A DNA stretch of 64,000 nt. Origin: Lepas anatifera (taxonomy: Eukaryota; Arthropoda; Thecostraca; Lepadidae). The notes under the pieces were generated by a model, which did no database searches, had not been told where the DNA came from, and was given only the letters and a program-made list of their open reading frames with translations. The stretch's first letter is position 1, and every line of letters starts with the position of its first letter. The translations under genes and the position numbers were made by a program. This document shows, one piece after another, positions 12,375 to 23,824 of this stretch. The stretch spans positions 62,001 to 126,000 of the forward strand of contig JAOTON010000959.1 in NCBI GenBank assembly GCA_034440635.1. The letters run 5' to 3'.

Positions 12375-12387
12375 AGGTCAAAGGTCA
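12375..12387 (+). promoter_or_regulatory. Perfect DR1 nuclear-receptor motif
   Basis: AGGTCA-A-AGGTCA, two consensus half-sites as a direct repeat with one-base spacing, the arrangement bound by RXR/USP or HNF4-type receptors. It lies in the family D relic. The motif is directly visible; binding is unproven. Confidence 0.5.
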
Positions 12388-12464
12388 TGGGTAAAGGCTA
12401 ATCCTCATTTTCCGCCCAACGTTTGCTATAATACTATGGGGAGTATACAATATTATGACGTCAT

Positions 12465-12477
12465 AGGTCAATGACCT
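12465..12477. promoter_or_regulatory. Perfect IR1 motif (ecdysone-receptor type)
   Basis: AGGTCA-A-TGACCT is a perfect inverted repeat with one-base spacing, the consensus for EcR/USP heterodimers in arthropods. It lies near the right edge of the family D relic, with no recognised gene within several kilobases. The motif is seen; function is inference. Confidence 0.5.
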
Positions 12478-12504
12478 TGAATTACGTTAACCTCAACATT
12501 TTAG

Positions 12505-14892
12505 CAAATATTGTTTGCGACCGTCTCGGTATGATGCTGGTCCGCGTTTAGTATGTTCTGTTTTTTCTCAATAATTATAACATTTTTCAATAAGTCCCAA
12601 GCATGGCTAATATTTTTTGTTTTACCGTGACACGTGTATTCAGCGAAAGAAAAAAACAAAAAACGCAACAACAAAGAAAGACGTTGGGTGCGGTTGTGCA
12701 ACAAAAACGCTGCAAGAGCTAATACGTTCGTCACCGGCTTCTGACAATCATATAGTGTATATATAACTGCCACATCCATAGATCGAATCGGCCCACGAGT
12801 ACCTCCTCATCCCCGGATACTCTAACAGCGCACCGGAGTGGCCAAACTCGGTGTCGCCGCCAGAGGGGCAGGCGAAGTCGCTGCAGACTACGGCCGGCCA
12901 ATGACGCCGACATACGAGCGCCCAGCATAGCAGCTGCCCGGGGAGCAGGATCTCTTATGACCTCGCTTGGCCTTCAAAATACGGACCTAGATAAACACAA
13001 ATAGGCTATGATGTATATAACCACCCATAACTACCACCCACCCCACAACGGCGTTTATCTATGCCGCTTAGTTTTTGCTCTCGTTACGACACTTTTAATT
13101 CATTCATGTAATAACTTTTAGCTTTAGACGAAAACTGTTGGAGAATGTAATTTTGCATGTTCCTTTCTCGATCAATACGCCTGAATCCAACTGTTCCATG
13201 CAACAGAACCCAAGCAATTACCAGTGCAAGGAAATTACAACATATAGAGGCCATTTCTTTTGGTGAAATGAAGACATTGTTTTGTTCCAGAAACAATCTT
13301 ATAATCAGGCTTTCGGGGTCGAAGCCATTCGGAGCAAATTAGTTTCCCGGGACCGGAGCGGGAACTTCTTTACCCCTCCCCCTTTTTCCAAGACTGAGTG
13401 GAATCGCCTGATATGTCTCCGGCCGTGTAATCCTGTCTTGAATCACTAGTTCAAACCATTTGTGAATTGACGTCATTTTCTTGGTGTTTATTTTGGCGCA
13501 TTCATGATTTAAGCTTAGCTAAGTGACCCCAAGGCACAAATACATTTGGCAGCAGAAATGACCATGACCAGGAAATGTCTAAAAAATACGATTCAGGATC
13601 ATGCTATCACACCTTAGATCTCACGTTAACAAAACCTCGTAGCAATGTTGCACCTCCAAGATTAGTATGACTAGGAACATCAGGCCTGGGTGGCTATTCG
13701 CCCAATAAGGGAGGGCAGCAACAATTATGACCATGTTTCATCACGCAGACCATTTAACCCAGCGGACGACCGCCTGGCCAGACGTGCGTGCCGTGTCAAG
13801 GTCAGGGGAGGGGGTGGGGCGGGGGTGGCGAAACTACGCCCGCGGCTTCTGCCGCCGATTTGTGCACAAGAGACATTCTGGGCCGGTCTCTGAAGGCGGA
13901 CCCAAGCAAACTGATGCAGTGTGACACAGCGAAATTTGGCAGGGGAGGAGGAGGGGCTGAAGCTCGCAGAGTAGTAGCTCATAAAACGCGTCATGTAAGG
14001 GCTGATAAGCTTCTGCATCGAATGAAGCAGAATGTGGCTTACTTGAGGGAATTTGATAAACATGACACTTATATCCACCAGAGTACGGCATAGCGAAGAA
14101 TGTCCAAATCCAATCCGGCTGATACCTGAAGTTTACCGTAAAGCTTGGGTCAATCCAAGATTATAAGAGACATATGAATTCGCCGGCACACTAGGCTTAT
14201 CAAACCCAATCTAATCAATATCCGACAATGCCACAGAATTGACGGAGAGATGAATGCAGGTCCAAATCCAGATGCAAGTCTAGCCGTATTTTCTGGCAAG
14301 TAAAACCCAGCTTAGTCCGTAAACGGTTGGCACATCCATTGCATTTCATCGCACTAAACCATTAGAACTCAAAACACGGTTGGTCCGAACCACTGCAGAT
14401 TAGATACTGCACATTCCCACTTTAGCATCCATACTGGCTCAACCAAATACCGCCGTCACACTTGGAGTGTCCACTGTCCAGATGGGGTCGCACGGCCCGA
14501 GCTGTCGCTCCGCGGGGACAGTTTCAGCGTTCGTGTGAACGTCTCACCATGGTGCGACAGCTGCTGACTGTCGGAGTAGCCCGGGGCAGGGCGAGGTCGC
14601 CGTCAGCGACCTTGCTAGTTATGCCGTTGGATTACACTAACTGCGACAGAGTCGTGACGCGATTTCAGACAGTCAGAATGACAGCAGCTGCACAACGACC
14701 AATCTCACATAGCTAACGAGGTTTACGGTATGGATCAATCCCGCCGGCTGGAATCTGGTCCGTAAGAGAGTCGGTAGGTATAACGGAAGTTCTGACACAT
14801 AACTATGATGCAAGACATTGCCTCCCATTTGTAAGGTTATGTATACGCTGAACTCCGACAAGCACTAGCTTAGAATGACACGATAATGAGCT
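12505..14892. other. Intergenic, no gene recognised
   Basis: About 2.4 kb. 13780-13960 is GC-rich with overlapping frames on both strands (13690-14093) that come from low complexity (GGGGAGGGGGTGGGGCGG). No homology, splice-site pair or signal sequence supports a gene. Confidence 0.45.
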
Positions 14893-15908
14893 TTAACACG
14901 CGCCCCGCTGGGGTCCCTGGCATGACACGCCCCGCTGGGGGAGTCTTTCGCCCCCCTGTATCTCATTCCCCACGAAAGCTAAAGGGAAATTACGGGCGGC
15001 GTTCGAAAGCTCTTGAAAAGATGAAGCGATTTTATACGAACAATTTTTATGTCAGGTCAATTTTGAGGTCAGCATAGGTCAAAGAAGTTTCCATAGGCTT
15101 ACAACACAGCAGTGTAAATTTCTCTCCCTAGATCTGCCCTAAGGGGAGCTAGAGAAATCTTTATGCATCATTGGATTCCTTTCATTGCAGCAAAGTCGAA
15201 TGATGTATAATATGACACTGCTAGGTCAAATAGTGAAAATGACCTGACCTCGATCTAGGTCAGGGTCACAGAGTGCCCTGGTATGGTCATGTTGCATATC
15301 AATCGACTCCCCGTGACAATATTAGCGCAATGCAAGCAAAATGGGAGCTTTATCTCAATTCAGTGAGAAGCTATTGGCAAAACAATCACTCCATGCTCCC
15401 ATGACCTGACATGACCTTTGAGAGGTCAGATGCCCAAAAAATCAACTTTATGGTCAAGATCATGGTAATAATAGACGGTTTAAGGATTTTCAGCTTTATC
15501 TATCCAGTATTTACTGAAAACGAGGCCATTCTATTTTTCACCATAGACTTATAATGGGGTGACCAAAAAATTGGCCCTACCTTAGGTCAACAATATCGAA
15601 ATTCCGAGATAGCAGATTTGTAGACCCTAATGACTTTATCATATTGTGGAAGTTTCAAACTGATCAATTCACTGATGTTCCCTGGGCGCCGCTTCAAACT
15701 CGTGATTTTAGGTTTTGAGGTAGGGTCACTTGACCTTGAATAGCTCCTTGACCTGACAGGTCCCTAACTTAAAAATTTGATCAGATTTGTAAAATTAATC
15801 AGGAATAAGGTACTGTAAGTTTCGTTGTTCTGCAACTCTTCGTTTTTTAATTACCTGGGGAAAACCGGGAGGGAGACGAATTTCGCCCCCCAACGGGGCG
15901 CGTGTTAA
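14893..15908 (+). mobile_element. TTAA element family C, copy C1
   Basis: This is a 1,016-bp element from TTAACACGCGCCCCGCTGGG to CCCAACGGGGCGCGTGTTAA. A second internal copy of the terminal motif (GACACGCCCCGCTGGGGG) follows the left end, and a GGGGGCGAAA/TTCGCCCC block lies inside the right end. The interior has about 13 perfect AGGTCA/TGACCT half-sites, for example TGACCTGACCTCGATCTAGG followed by TCAGGGTCA at 15241-15268. Same family as 25086-26107 and 32375-33396. No coding capacity; the TTAA target implies piggyBac/Kolobok-type mobilisation. Confidence 0.9.
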
Positions 15909-16389
15909 CTTAGTTCAAGGATCAAACAAGAATGAACAATCTCGTAATAAATGCTCTGATTCAGTCTTCCTGGGCACATCAATTCCTTGGTCGAATAATA
16001 AAATCATAGAAGTAAACATCGCCACCAACCGAAATACTAGCGAGTTCCTCCCTCCACCACCACTGCTGTCGATGAAAATTTCACCAGTCACCGTCCAGAA
16101 GACAAGAATATACTAAGAGTCTAGAATCTACAATGTGTGTTACCTTGCACTCATGCCTGTGAGAAACTCCTCACCATCTGGCGGGAACTGAACATTTTCC
16201 AATGAAAAGGCGCCTTGCTCCCGCGCGACATCCATAACCCGGCACCGCCTGAACTTTTTTGTTACCACCGCTGCTTGGGGCGCAATTGGACCCCCATTCC
16301 ATCTCCGAAATTGAGGGTAATACGGAAAATATTATAACAGTGCTGCAACTGATCACCTATTTCTTATTCTTCCACCAGGCTTGGATCAG

Positions 16390-16940
16390 ACCTGTTGAGA
16401 TTTGACGTACAATGTGACCAGAATGGGTCAAATTTAGGCCAATTTAGGAAATCCTGCATAACTGAGGAGTTAGTAGACCTAGAAAGAAGCAAAACGTGTC
16501 AATGTGTTAGTCTTCGCCCAAGGAATCACATGATATTCAGAATTACATTTTTAGGGCACAGCGTGACCTTGACCTCAGGTTGATATCAAATAATGGCGTT
16601 TCCTAGATCCTGGTGCATATCATTTGCATACTTGGGCCATGCTTGTTACTATGATCACAACACTTTTGTATCATGCCTAATTTCAAAATTTAAACACGCA
16701 TAAACATCAGAGAAACGCAAGCTCTGGTGAATTTGTCATTAAACAGAACTAATTGGCTTAAAGGCCACCGATCTGTCTTCCCAAGAGCTTCGAATGATGT
16801 TCAGAAGCTTAATTGAGCTCTCCTGGAGTAGAGTTACACCCATGGTTTGGTGAGAAAATTTCAGAAGAGCAAATTTGACTTACATGGGAATGAGATGATG
16901 GCATAATTAGTTCACCTGACCTGACCTAATTTCACACTTT
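16390..16940. mobile_element. Possible decayed TTAA-family relic
   Basis: The stretch contains TGACC half-sites (GTGACCTTGACCTCAGG at 16562-16578, CACCTGACCTGACCTAATTTC near 16914) and wording typical of the A/B/C interiors (GATATCAAATAATGG, TGGTGCATATCATTTGCAT). Termini are missing. Limits are approximate and the assignment is tentative. Confidence 0.35.
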
Positions 16941-18775
16941 AGCTAAAGCTCTAAACTTGAGAATATTATGCAAAGTAACGCGTCTCTGAGGTGGCGGGAA
17001 ATGGAGATACGATCGGACCCTCCATAGGTGTAATCGCTTTAACCGCGGGCTATAAACAGAACATTACATATAATTAATCAAAGTACTAAGGTGGTCCCCA
17101 TTATCGTCCCCGGAATGCACGAGTAAGGACGAAACACCTGAGTCGGTTCAACCGCCCGATCCTTATCTGCGATCCACAGCAAACGATCTGTGTTGTAAGC
17201 GGGGCCGAGGTGGAGCCGAGTTGAATACGGGTACCGTGGGGGTTGCCCAACGAGCAACAGTGTCTTGTCATTGAGAGCAGTCGGGTTTATCGCCGAGGTT
17301 TATGAGTTGCTGCACAGCCAAGTGTGGCGGAACAGGGCTATCTCGCATTTTGATGTCGTGATGGTCTCACGGGCAGCTTCAGGTCAGACAGATTGGGAGA
17401 GATGACCCAAGCTGTAATTTTAGGTCAGAAAATAGTATTGTTCCGCCCAGGCATTTGGTTTGGTTTTCCCACCACTCCCCGGTCAGAAATCGAATATTCT
17501 GAGAGGGAGCTGTTGTTTTCAGAAGCCGTTACTCTCTCTAGATAATTGAGAGGATAAGAGCATAAACGCTGGAAAGGGGCAGCAGCCGTGACGACCAGTT
17601 AGTTTTTATCACAGCATTTTATGATTTCGGCTGCAGTGAAAGAAAGGAGGTTTCCCCAGCAGCCTAAGCAGAAGGAATCAACGAGTAAAAATCCAGTTTT
17701 TGATATTTGTTAGATTCTTGTTCTCTGACAATTTCTTGACCCTTTTTGACCAGTAGTGACGCTGGTTGACCCTAACGCTAAGCACCCTTAGGATTTCACT
17801 TACACACTCGGCCCCTGGGGAAGTTAATTTCACTACCTGTTTTTCTATAATTTCCACGACTTTTTTATTCTTCTGGTAGTGGCTATGGTTCAGGTGTATG
17901 TACATGCATGGATAATGGGGGTGGTTACATCTTTGGACAGCGACTCCGTAATCCATTTAAATCAACAAAGACGGCTTCATGAGCTCGCCCTCTCTCCCAC
18001 CGATGGGGGGGATGGGGGCTCTGGCGTTGAAGAGCGGCGGTCCGTGTTGCGATATCTGTGTTGCCCTCTGACATCTCCCCCTCGCATGCGACTGTTGCAG
18101 GAAGTGCAATAGCCCCGGGGCTTTGCAGGAAGCGTTGCAGAGTGCCGCTCCGGTCCCAACGCCACAGTGGGGAAAGATTCAGAGCGCTTGCTGTCTCTTT
18201 GGGAATCAGCCATCAGGTTCGTGACTTCGTTCAGTCTGTGCATGAGCTCTGCGGATGAAAAATAGGCAACACCTTTGTTGAATGATTTACTCGCAATATC
18301 GTGGAATCGTTGAGGATGTGGACACAAAGTGGTCTAAATGTGATAGGTACTAAGTTTTGGGAAGTATTCAGGACACAATTTTGCATGCATGCGGATACCA
18401 CTAGCCAGCCGACTCCCACGTATGTTTCGTTCCGTCCTATCTACATAGATCAAGTCGCAATAAATTTGTGAAGAGTGCGAGCATCATATATCCAAAGCAA
18501 GACACCGATGTGCCCGATAATGATACAATAATGGCGAAGAACCGACCATGTGCCACCTGACCCCATGAAAAATGAATAGAGCACCAGATAAAAAACAGGA
18601 ATGGAGACTATGAATCTTTATTTTGATGACATACCACAGCATATTTTGTAGATGTACGATGGATGAAGTTCAATTCTTTTTTTCAAACGGGGGTTCACTA
18701 CTCTGATACCAAAAGCGATTTAGATAACTTTTTTTATAAGGCATTCTACTTAGTTTCGGACACGAAGATAGACCA
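16941..18775. other. Intergenic, no gene recognised
   Basis: About 1.8 kb. Overlapping frames at 17879-18327 on both strands reach 116 codons but show no recognised domain. I cannot support a gene here. Confidence 0.45.
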
Positions 18776-18792
18776 ATTAAGCTGAATTCGGA
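18776..18792. repeat. Left target-site duplication of SINE
   Basis: ATTAAGCTGAATTCGGA, repeated exactly at 18972-18988 on the other side of the SINE. Confidence 0.9.
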
Positions 18793-18971
18793 GGGGCGCG
18801 GTAGTGGGGTGGTCAGCGCAGCTGGATTCCACGCAGCCGACCCAGGTTCAAGGCCCGGTGACTTCCCTGAACAAGGAGCAAAGCTGGCTCCCGAGAAACC
18901 CTTCCAACAGGAAAAGAGTTGGCGACTCCATATGACCCTGGCAGCTGGTGCGTCGATAAGCTCCAACAATT
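18793..18971 (+). mobile_element. tRNA-derived SINE (179 bp)
   Basis: It lies between perfect 17-bp target duplications. The 5' part is tRNA-like, with an A-box-like TAGTGGGGTGG (18802-18812) and a B box GGTTCAAGGCC (18845-18855) spaced roughly as in a tRNA, forming an internal RNA polymerase III promoter. The remaining ~100 bp (GAGCAAAGCTGGCTCCCGAG and GTTGGCGACTCCATATGACC) is an unrelated body I do not recognise. The tail is a short AT-rich stretch. The intact duplications suggest a fairly recent insertion, dependent on a LINE for mobilisation. Confidence 0.87.
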
Positions 18972-19258
18972 ATTAAGCTGAATTCGGAAAGGTTTGAGCT
19001 GGTAACGCTCCTCAAAATTTCAACACAATGTTTTTTCGTCCATAAGGACGTTAAGAACTAGGATTATGTTACTCACAGTTTTGTTTGAATAGGTGTCAAG
19101 AAAACTTCGTTCCCATTCCCTGCTCATTGCAAGTGTGTAGAAATTTCTTGAATAATTTTCCTGCAGATTCAGATAAAGCTTGCCAATACCACTGTGATGA
19201 TTCTTCAATTTTTTCTTGTCAACGGTAAAGTTATTTCTTTATAACATCAGAGAGGTCA

Positions 19259-19333
19259 TCTACGGATGCATACGAATGCATCCGTATGAATGCATTCGTA
19301 CGAATGCATTCGAATTCGATCATACGAATGCAT
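19259..19333. repeat. Cluster of short GAATGCATTC palindromes
   Basis: Variants of ACGAATGCATTCGTA and ACGAATGCATCCGTATG repeat with near-palindromic symmetry about every 12-14 bp over ~75 bp. A hAT-type element inserted just to the right (TSD 19338-19345), and a related CGCATACAGCATTGGTGCGTATG lies beyond it at 20147-20169. Confidence 0.75.
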
Positions 19334-19345
19334 GGCCGCCACGTA

Positions 19346-20131
19346 CAGGGGCTCCGCCACGACTTTCAAGTTGGATCGGACAAGCTCATGGGGGCCTCCA
19401 TCTGAAGGGGCCTCCTTTTTGAAGGGGGGCCTCCTAGGCAGCAATGGCGGATCCAGCTTTGGGGGACCAAAGAAATTGCCCAAAGAAAAAGAAATCGACA
19501 AAGGGCCCTCCTCTATCAACAAAAGAGCCTCTACTATCAATAAAGGGGCCTCCTCTGTTACCACCAGGGCCTCCTACATCGATACCAGGGAGACTGTATA
19601 GCCAAATCGGTCTCCTCTATCGATATCAGGGCCTCCTGAATCGCCCTCAAGGTCCTCCTTGATCGCTCTCAGGGCCTCCTGGATCAACCTTAGGGCCTCA
19701 TCTAATGACATATAGCTAGCAGGGCCTCATCTAATGACAAAGGGCCTCCTCTGCTGCTACCAGGGCCTCCTCTATCTCCACCAGGGCCTCATCTATGGCC
19801 ACCGGGACCTTTTATTTGACTAATAGGGCCTCCTCTACTGTCATCAGGACATCTTGTTTCTGCTAACGAGGCCTCCTCTATCGCCAACAGGACCTCCTCT
19901 ATCGCCAAAAGGGCCTCATGTATCACCACTAGGGAATCCTATATCACTGTCAGGGCCTCCTCTATAGCTACCATGACCTTTAACAGGCCGAGTTGTCTTT
20001 CGTTATGCGTTTTACTGTGAAATTATTGTTTTTTTTCGGGGAGGGGCCTCCAGCTGAAAGTTGGGGGACTGTCCCCCCTTCATAAAGTTGGGGGGACGCG
20101 TCTCCCGTCCCCCCCCGTGGCGGAGCCCCTG
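19346..20131. mobile_element. hAT-type element G1 with minisatellite core (786 bp)
   Basis: Terminal inverted repeats CAGGGGCTCCGCCACG (left) and CGTGGCGGAGCCCCTG (right) are perfect over 16 bp. They are bracketed by exact 8-bp duplications GCCACGTA (19338-19345 and 20132-20139). CAG termini and an 8-bp duplication are diagnostic of hAT transposons. The interior is mostly a 21-bp minisatellite, and there is no transposase, so the element is non-autonomous. Confidence 0.92.
19494..19983 (+). repeat. 21-bp minisatellite inside G1 (~22 units)
   Basis: Units follow the pattern CAGGGCCTCCTCTATCNNCAN with period about 21 bp and moderate divergence. A unit near 19690-19730 is expanded (ATGACATATAGCTAG). 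Open frames here (for example 19256-19564 minus) are repeat translation. Confidence 0.88.
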
Positions 20132-20139
20132 GCCACGTA

Positions 20140-20974
20140 TATTGCACGCATACAGCATTGGTGCGTATGATCATGGATTTCGACTATGCTGGGTTGTTTT
20201 AAGACTTTGGTCTGATCTGAGGTCAGGAGAGTTAACCAGATGAATCTCCTAAAGACAAATCATGACTTTTACACGGAAATGGACAAACTAATGGACAAAA
20301 TGGTGAATTGAGAAAATATTATGCTTTGAAATAAAATAGCATTTGTATTCTTATCTTCCATTATATTGATAATTATATACACAAATTACCCTGTACCATC
20401 TTATTTTAACTCAAACATCGCAAAAACATCACCGATGACCACTAAACATGCCAATTGAATTTCAAAATTTATAACCAATATTTCAAAACTAGGAATCATA
20501 AGTTGTCCAAATATCTGAGGAATCATACAAACAGAAAATGTTTGTCGATGAAGCATATACTTAAACTGGCTTTAGTGCAAAATTCATACACTTCGGTTCA
20601 CAATGATAGTGGGTTGGCTGGTTTTAGGCCAAAACGGTCATTTTCCACATTGACAGCTCATAACCAAAACTAACACGGCTTAATTTTCGCATGTTTGGCA
20701 CAAACATTGTGCCAGTCAACTACAACAATTGCAAGCGATTACAGCCGTGACTGCGTCCAATTTCCGCTAGATGAGAGTTGGGTGAAGTTTTCTCCTGCTT
20801 CCAGTGGTCGTGTTTATCACGCGACAACGTGTCTCGTGGGCGGAAATAGTTACTTGCGAAACATCTTTGCTGTATTGAAACAGTGAAAAGTGCACGCGTA
20901 GTGTCGTCATGTGGGTTCCCAATTAGAGCAATTGGTCTATTAGTGGTAACATGGCGGAAGGGAGCGCAAACGAG
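20140..20974. other. Intergenic, nothing recognised
   Basis: About 0.8 kb, AT-rich at 20280-20460. No gene supported. Confidence 0.5.
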
Positions 20975-20975
20975 A

Positions 20976-20978
<3 letters not shown>

Positions 20979-21034
<56 letters not shown>

Positions 21035-21053
21035 GGGAGAGAGAGAGAGAGGA
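20979..21053. repeat. (GA)n microsatellite
   Basis: An interrupted AG/GA dinucleotide run of about 70 bp. It creates long Arg-Glu frames on the plus strand and Leu-Ser frames on the minus strand that are not genes. Confidence 0.95.
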
Positions 21054-21626
21054 CACACACCTGCGGGGAGAATGAAACGACACACGTGATCATTGCCAGC
21101 TGTCTCATTAACGGTGCTTCAGTGCAGGGACACACAGTGCATTGTGATGTAAGGATTAACCAGCTCAATGGGCACTGTCACGCCTCAAAAGGGAACTCCA
21201 GAGGCGCAAAGCTCATTCCATCTGCGAACTGCCCTCATTTACAACATCCAGCTGAGAAGTTTTTACTGCATGTCCGAGGCATGCAGTGTACCGGATCGGG
21301 AACGAATCTGTGCGTCCCGGCTGGGGGTCGGGCCGTCACGCTTTTCACCCCGGCTCAATTTCACAACTGGTGGGCACGGGTAAACGGCGCGCGGGGCCCC
21401 ACCCCGCTCTGTACCCTCCGGTCAGGTTTGCGTCAGTGCTGGACAGTGGGGCTACCCACACACCGGTCCAACTGAGCCAAGCGGACATGCCTCCTGATTG
21501 TTCGAATGGGTTATGCATAAGAGTGCAGCCCCAAACGGGGGCGGCGTACGCGTAATGCGCGTCGGTGAGATAACGAGGGCCAGCCTTCGAAACATAGATA
21601 GACAGAGATAGACAGATGTACCGATA

Positions 21627-22015
21627 CATTGGCAGATCCAGGGGGGGCAAAAAAGGCATTTTTCCCCAAACGGAAAAGCTCGGGGCAAAACTATGTTTTT
21701 GCCTCCTCCCCCAAAGCGATCGATTTCCTTTTATCCCCGACTCCTTTTTAGTTTATAAGCAATATTTTGGTGCTTCAACTTTCAACTTCAAGCATGACGA
21801 GTTAAGTTTAGTGTAAATATTGGACCTTGGATAGAAAAAAGTATCTAGAGCCCATATTTTCATCCCGTTGCATTTTTTTGCTTTTTGCCTTAAGTACCAA
21901 AAATTTTAATTCTGTCGGCAAATCATATTTTAGCAGTCTTTCACTGCGTGACGTTTTTTTTTGCTTTTCGACTTCAGTTTGCCCCTCCCAAACCGACCGG
22001 CTAGATCCGCCACTG
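21627..22015. mobile_element. hAT-type MITE, family F copy 2 (389 bp)
   Basis: The left end CATTGGCAGATCCAGGGGGG pairs with the right end CGGCTAGATCCGCCACTG. Eight-base flanks TACCGATA (21619-21626) and TACCGAGA (22016-22023) match at 7 of 8 positions. The internal text (AAGGCATTTTTCCCC, ACTATGTTTTTGCC, CAACTTTCAACTTCAAGC) reappears in diverged form at 58261 onward. No transposase. Confidence 0.8.
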
Positions 22016-22023
22016 TACCGAGA

Positions 22024-22807
22024 CGGAAGGATTTCTGAATCTGCTCTTTCAGTTTTATATAATCCGAAACAGTTGTCCCAATTCGCGGGATACGAGCAAT
22101 TAAAAAGAATCATTGCTCCTCCAAAGGTGGCAGGAGGAAGGCAGTGATTCGTCATCATCCTGACACTCTCAAAGAGCGTCATTTAGGCGAACGACTGGTT
22201 ACGTTAAGGCCGATGGAGGTTTTACCTTGGAGTAGGAGAGGCCAGGTAATAACCGGGTCACGGAGCCCGCCCCCACGGCTCGGCTTACCGGACCACATGG
22301 TGAGTGCTATCCGTGGAACGCACCTGCCGGACAACGGGCGTGCCCATGGGCGTCGAAAGCAGGGGGCGGGAGTGGCCTTCCTCACTAGTAATCCGATAAT
22401 GTTACTGTTTCAGCGAAATCAAGACAAGTGTAAACGTTTTCGTCTCGTGTAGATGCAGAACATCACAAGGAGCCAAAATTGAAGATACTTTTTTTAGAGG
22501 GGGTTATTTTCTGTCCGTGGGGAGAGAAAGTTTCACTCACCGCCTCGTCCCTCCACTTTTTGGCCGATGGTATCGCCACTGGGCGCGTGGGCGGAGTGAA
22601 CGGGGTGTAAGGTCCGCTGAGCGGGCAAGGAACCTGGAGTATGAAACCGGTGTGAGGACCAGAGCCAGCATTTTTATTGCATAAACATTTTTTAATGGGT
22701 AGCTAACTCAGATAGAAATAAATAGTAGATAACAGTGGACACGGAATACATATAAAGGCTGTGTGATTGGGTCAAAAAGTGATGATTCAATCTCGTGTAG
22801 ATGACGC
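22024..22807. other. Intergenic, nothing recognised
   Basis: About 0.8 kb between a family F MITE and a family A element. Short frames (22144-22452 plus) lack recognisable motifs. Confidence 0.5.
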
Positions 22808-23653
22808 TTAATACGCGCATTGACGGGGGCGGGTACCCGCCCCCTTTGGGTTTTTCGGTGAAAGTAGAAAAACGGCGGCGCTACGCGCCGCCGTACTTGG
22901 TATACCTTTTCCTCCATCATTTTTACAACTTCTGTGAAAATTTTAAGGTTAGGCCATCTCAGGTCAGGTCACCAGTACAGGTCAAGTGACCCGACCTCAA
23001 AAAAAGTTTAAGATAGCATAAGTCGGAGCAGGGTGAACTTATCCGATGGAAACTCATATCACATAATGGCCCCACCGAGTTCTCTAAAATATGTTCCGGT
23101 ATTTTTGATATCGATGACCTAAGTTCAGGTACGAGGTATGACCTCTCCATAGGAAATACATGGGAAAAATGGTTTTTACGGAATAACTCAGTAACGGATG
23201 GTGATAGAGCATTTCTTTTAGCTGCATTAGACTCGCCTGGGCTTTGCAGTTCTAATGATATGCACTTTTATATAATTTGACCCTGACCTGACCTCAGGTC
23301 AGGTCAAATCCTGGATTTGACCTAGCAAGGTCAAATTATATATCATTCGATTCGGCTTGCTAAGAAGATTCATACAGTTCAAGTCGTTTTGCTCTACCTT
23401 TACTTGTTCAGATGTAATGGCCGAAAAAACTGAATTTACATGTTATCCCTATGACGGGCATGTTTTGACCTCTCGTGACCTTAAATTTGACCTGACAAAA
23501 AATGGTACAAATGTTTTCGATGGAGAAGCGGATGGGCAGCCCAACGCCGTTTACCGTTTTTCGCTACCTACCGTGGTTCTCGAGATCTTAGGGGCGCGTA
23601 CCCGCCCCCGTCAATGCGAAGGTGGCTCAGACCCCCGTCAATGCGCGTGTTAA
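22808..23653 (-). mobile_element. TTAA element family A, copy A2
   Basis: Full-length (846 bp), in reverse orientation relative to A1, A3 and A5. TTAA flanks both ends. The right end carries CCCCCGTCAATGCGCGTG plus a second inner copy (CCCCCGTCAATGCGAAGG). GC palindromes GGGGGCGGGTACCCGCCCCC and CGGCGGCGCTACGCGCCGCCG lie within 80 bp of the left end. The palindrome TGACCTGACCT-C-AGGTCAGGTCA is at 23284-23306. A minus-strand frame is absent; plus frames (such as 23357-23653) recur in A4 only because the element is repeated. Confidence 0.93.
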
Positions 23654-23824
23654 GCGTGCTTGCGGGCACCGAAATCGCAGTACACTGACTAGATGCGGAG
23701 TCATAGGCGCAATAATGTGCGAATTGGGGTAATTAACAGATCTAAACTGATTATCGCGATGCCAATTTTTGGTGCTATAAAGGGCAATCAGAATCAATCA
23801 ATGCAAGAACACGCAATGAGCTTT

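Larger units (their letters stand above)
11974..12490 (+). mobile_element. Relic of a fourth TTAA-type element (family D)
   Basis: The left end (CTAACACGTGCACTGGAGGGGG, followed by the palindrome GGGGGCTCGGAGCCCCC at 11991-12007) follows the A/B/C plan of a TTAACACG terminus plus a GC hairpin. The interior carries AGGTCA half-sites, including AGGTCAAAGGTCA (12375-12387) and AGGTCAATGACCT (12465-12477). No matching right terminus was found; a TTAA at 12487-12490 may be a remnant. It is best read as an old truncated member of the same group. Confidence 0.6.

Noticed and set aside
13690..14093. Cluster of overlapping frames on both strands
   Set aside because: GC-rich low-complexity sequence with mutually exclusive frames and no recognisable product.
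20720..21475. Arg-Glu-rich and Leu-Ser-rich frames up to 174 codons
   Set aside because: Generated by the GA microsatellite; no conserved sequence outside the run.
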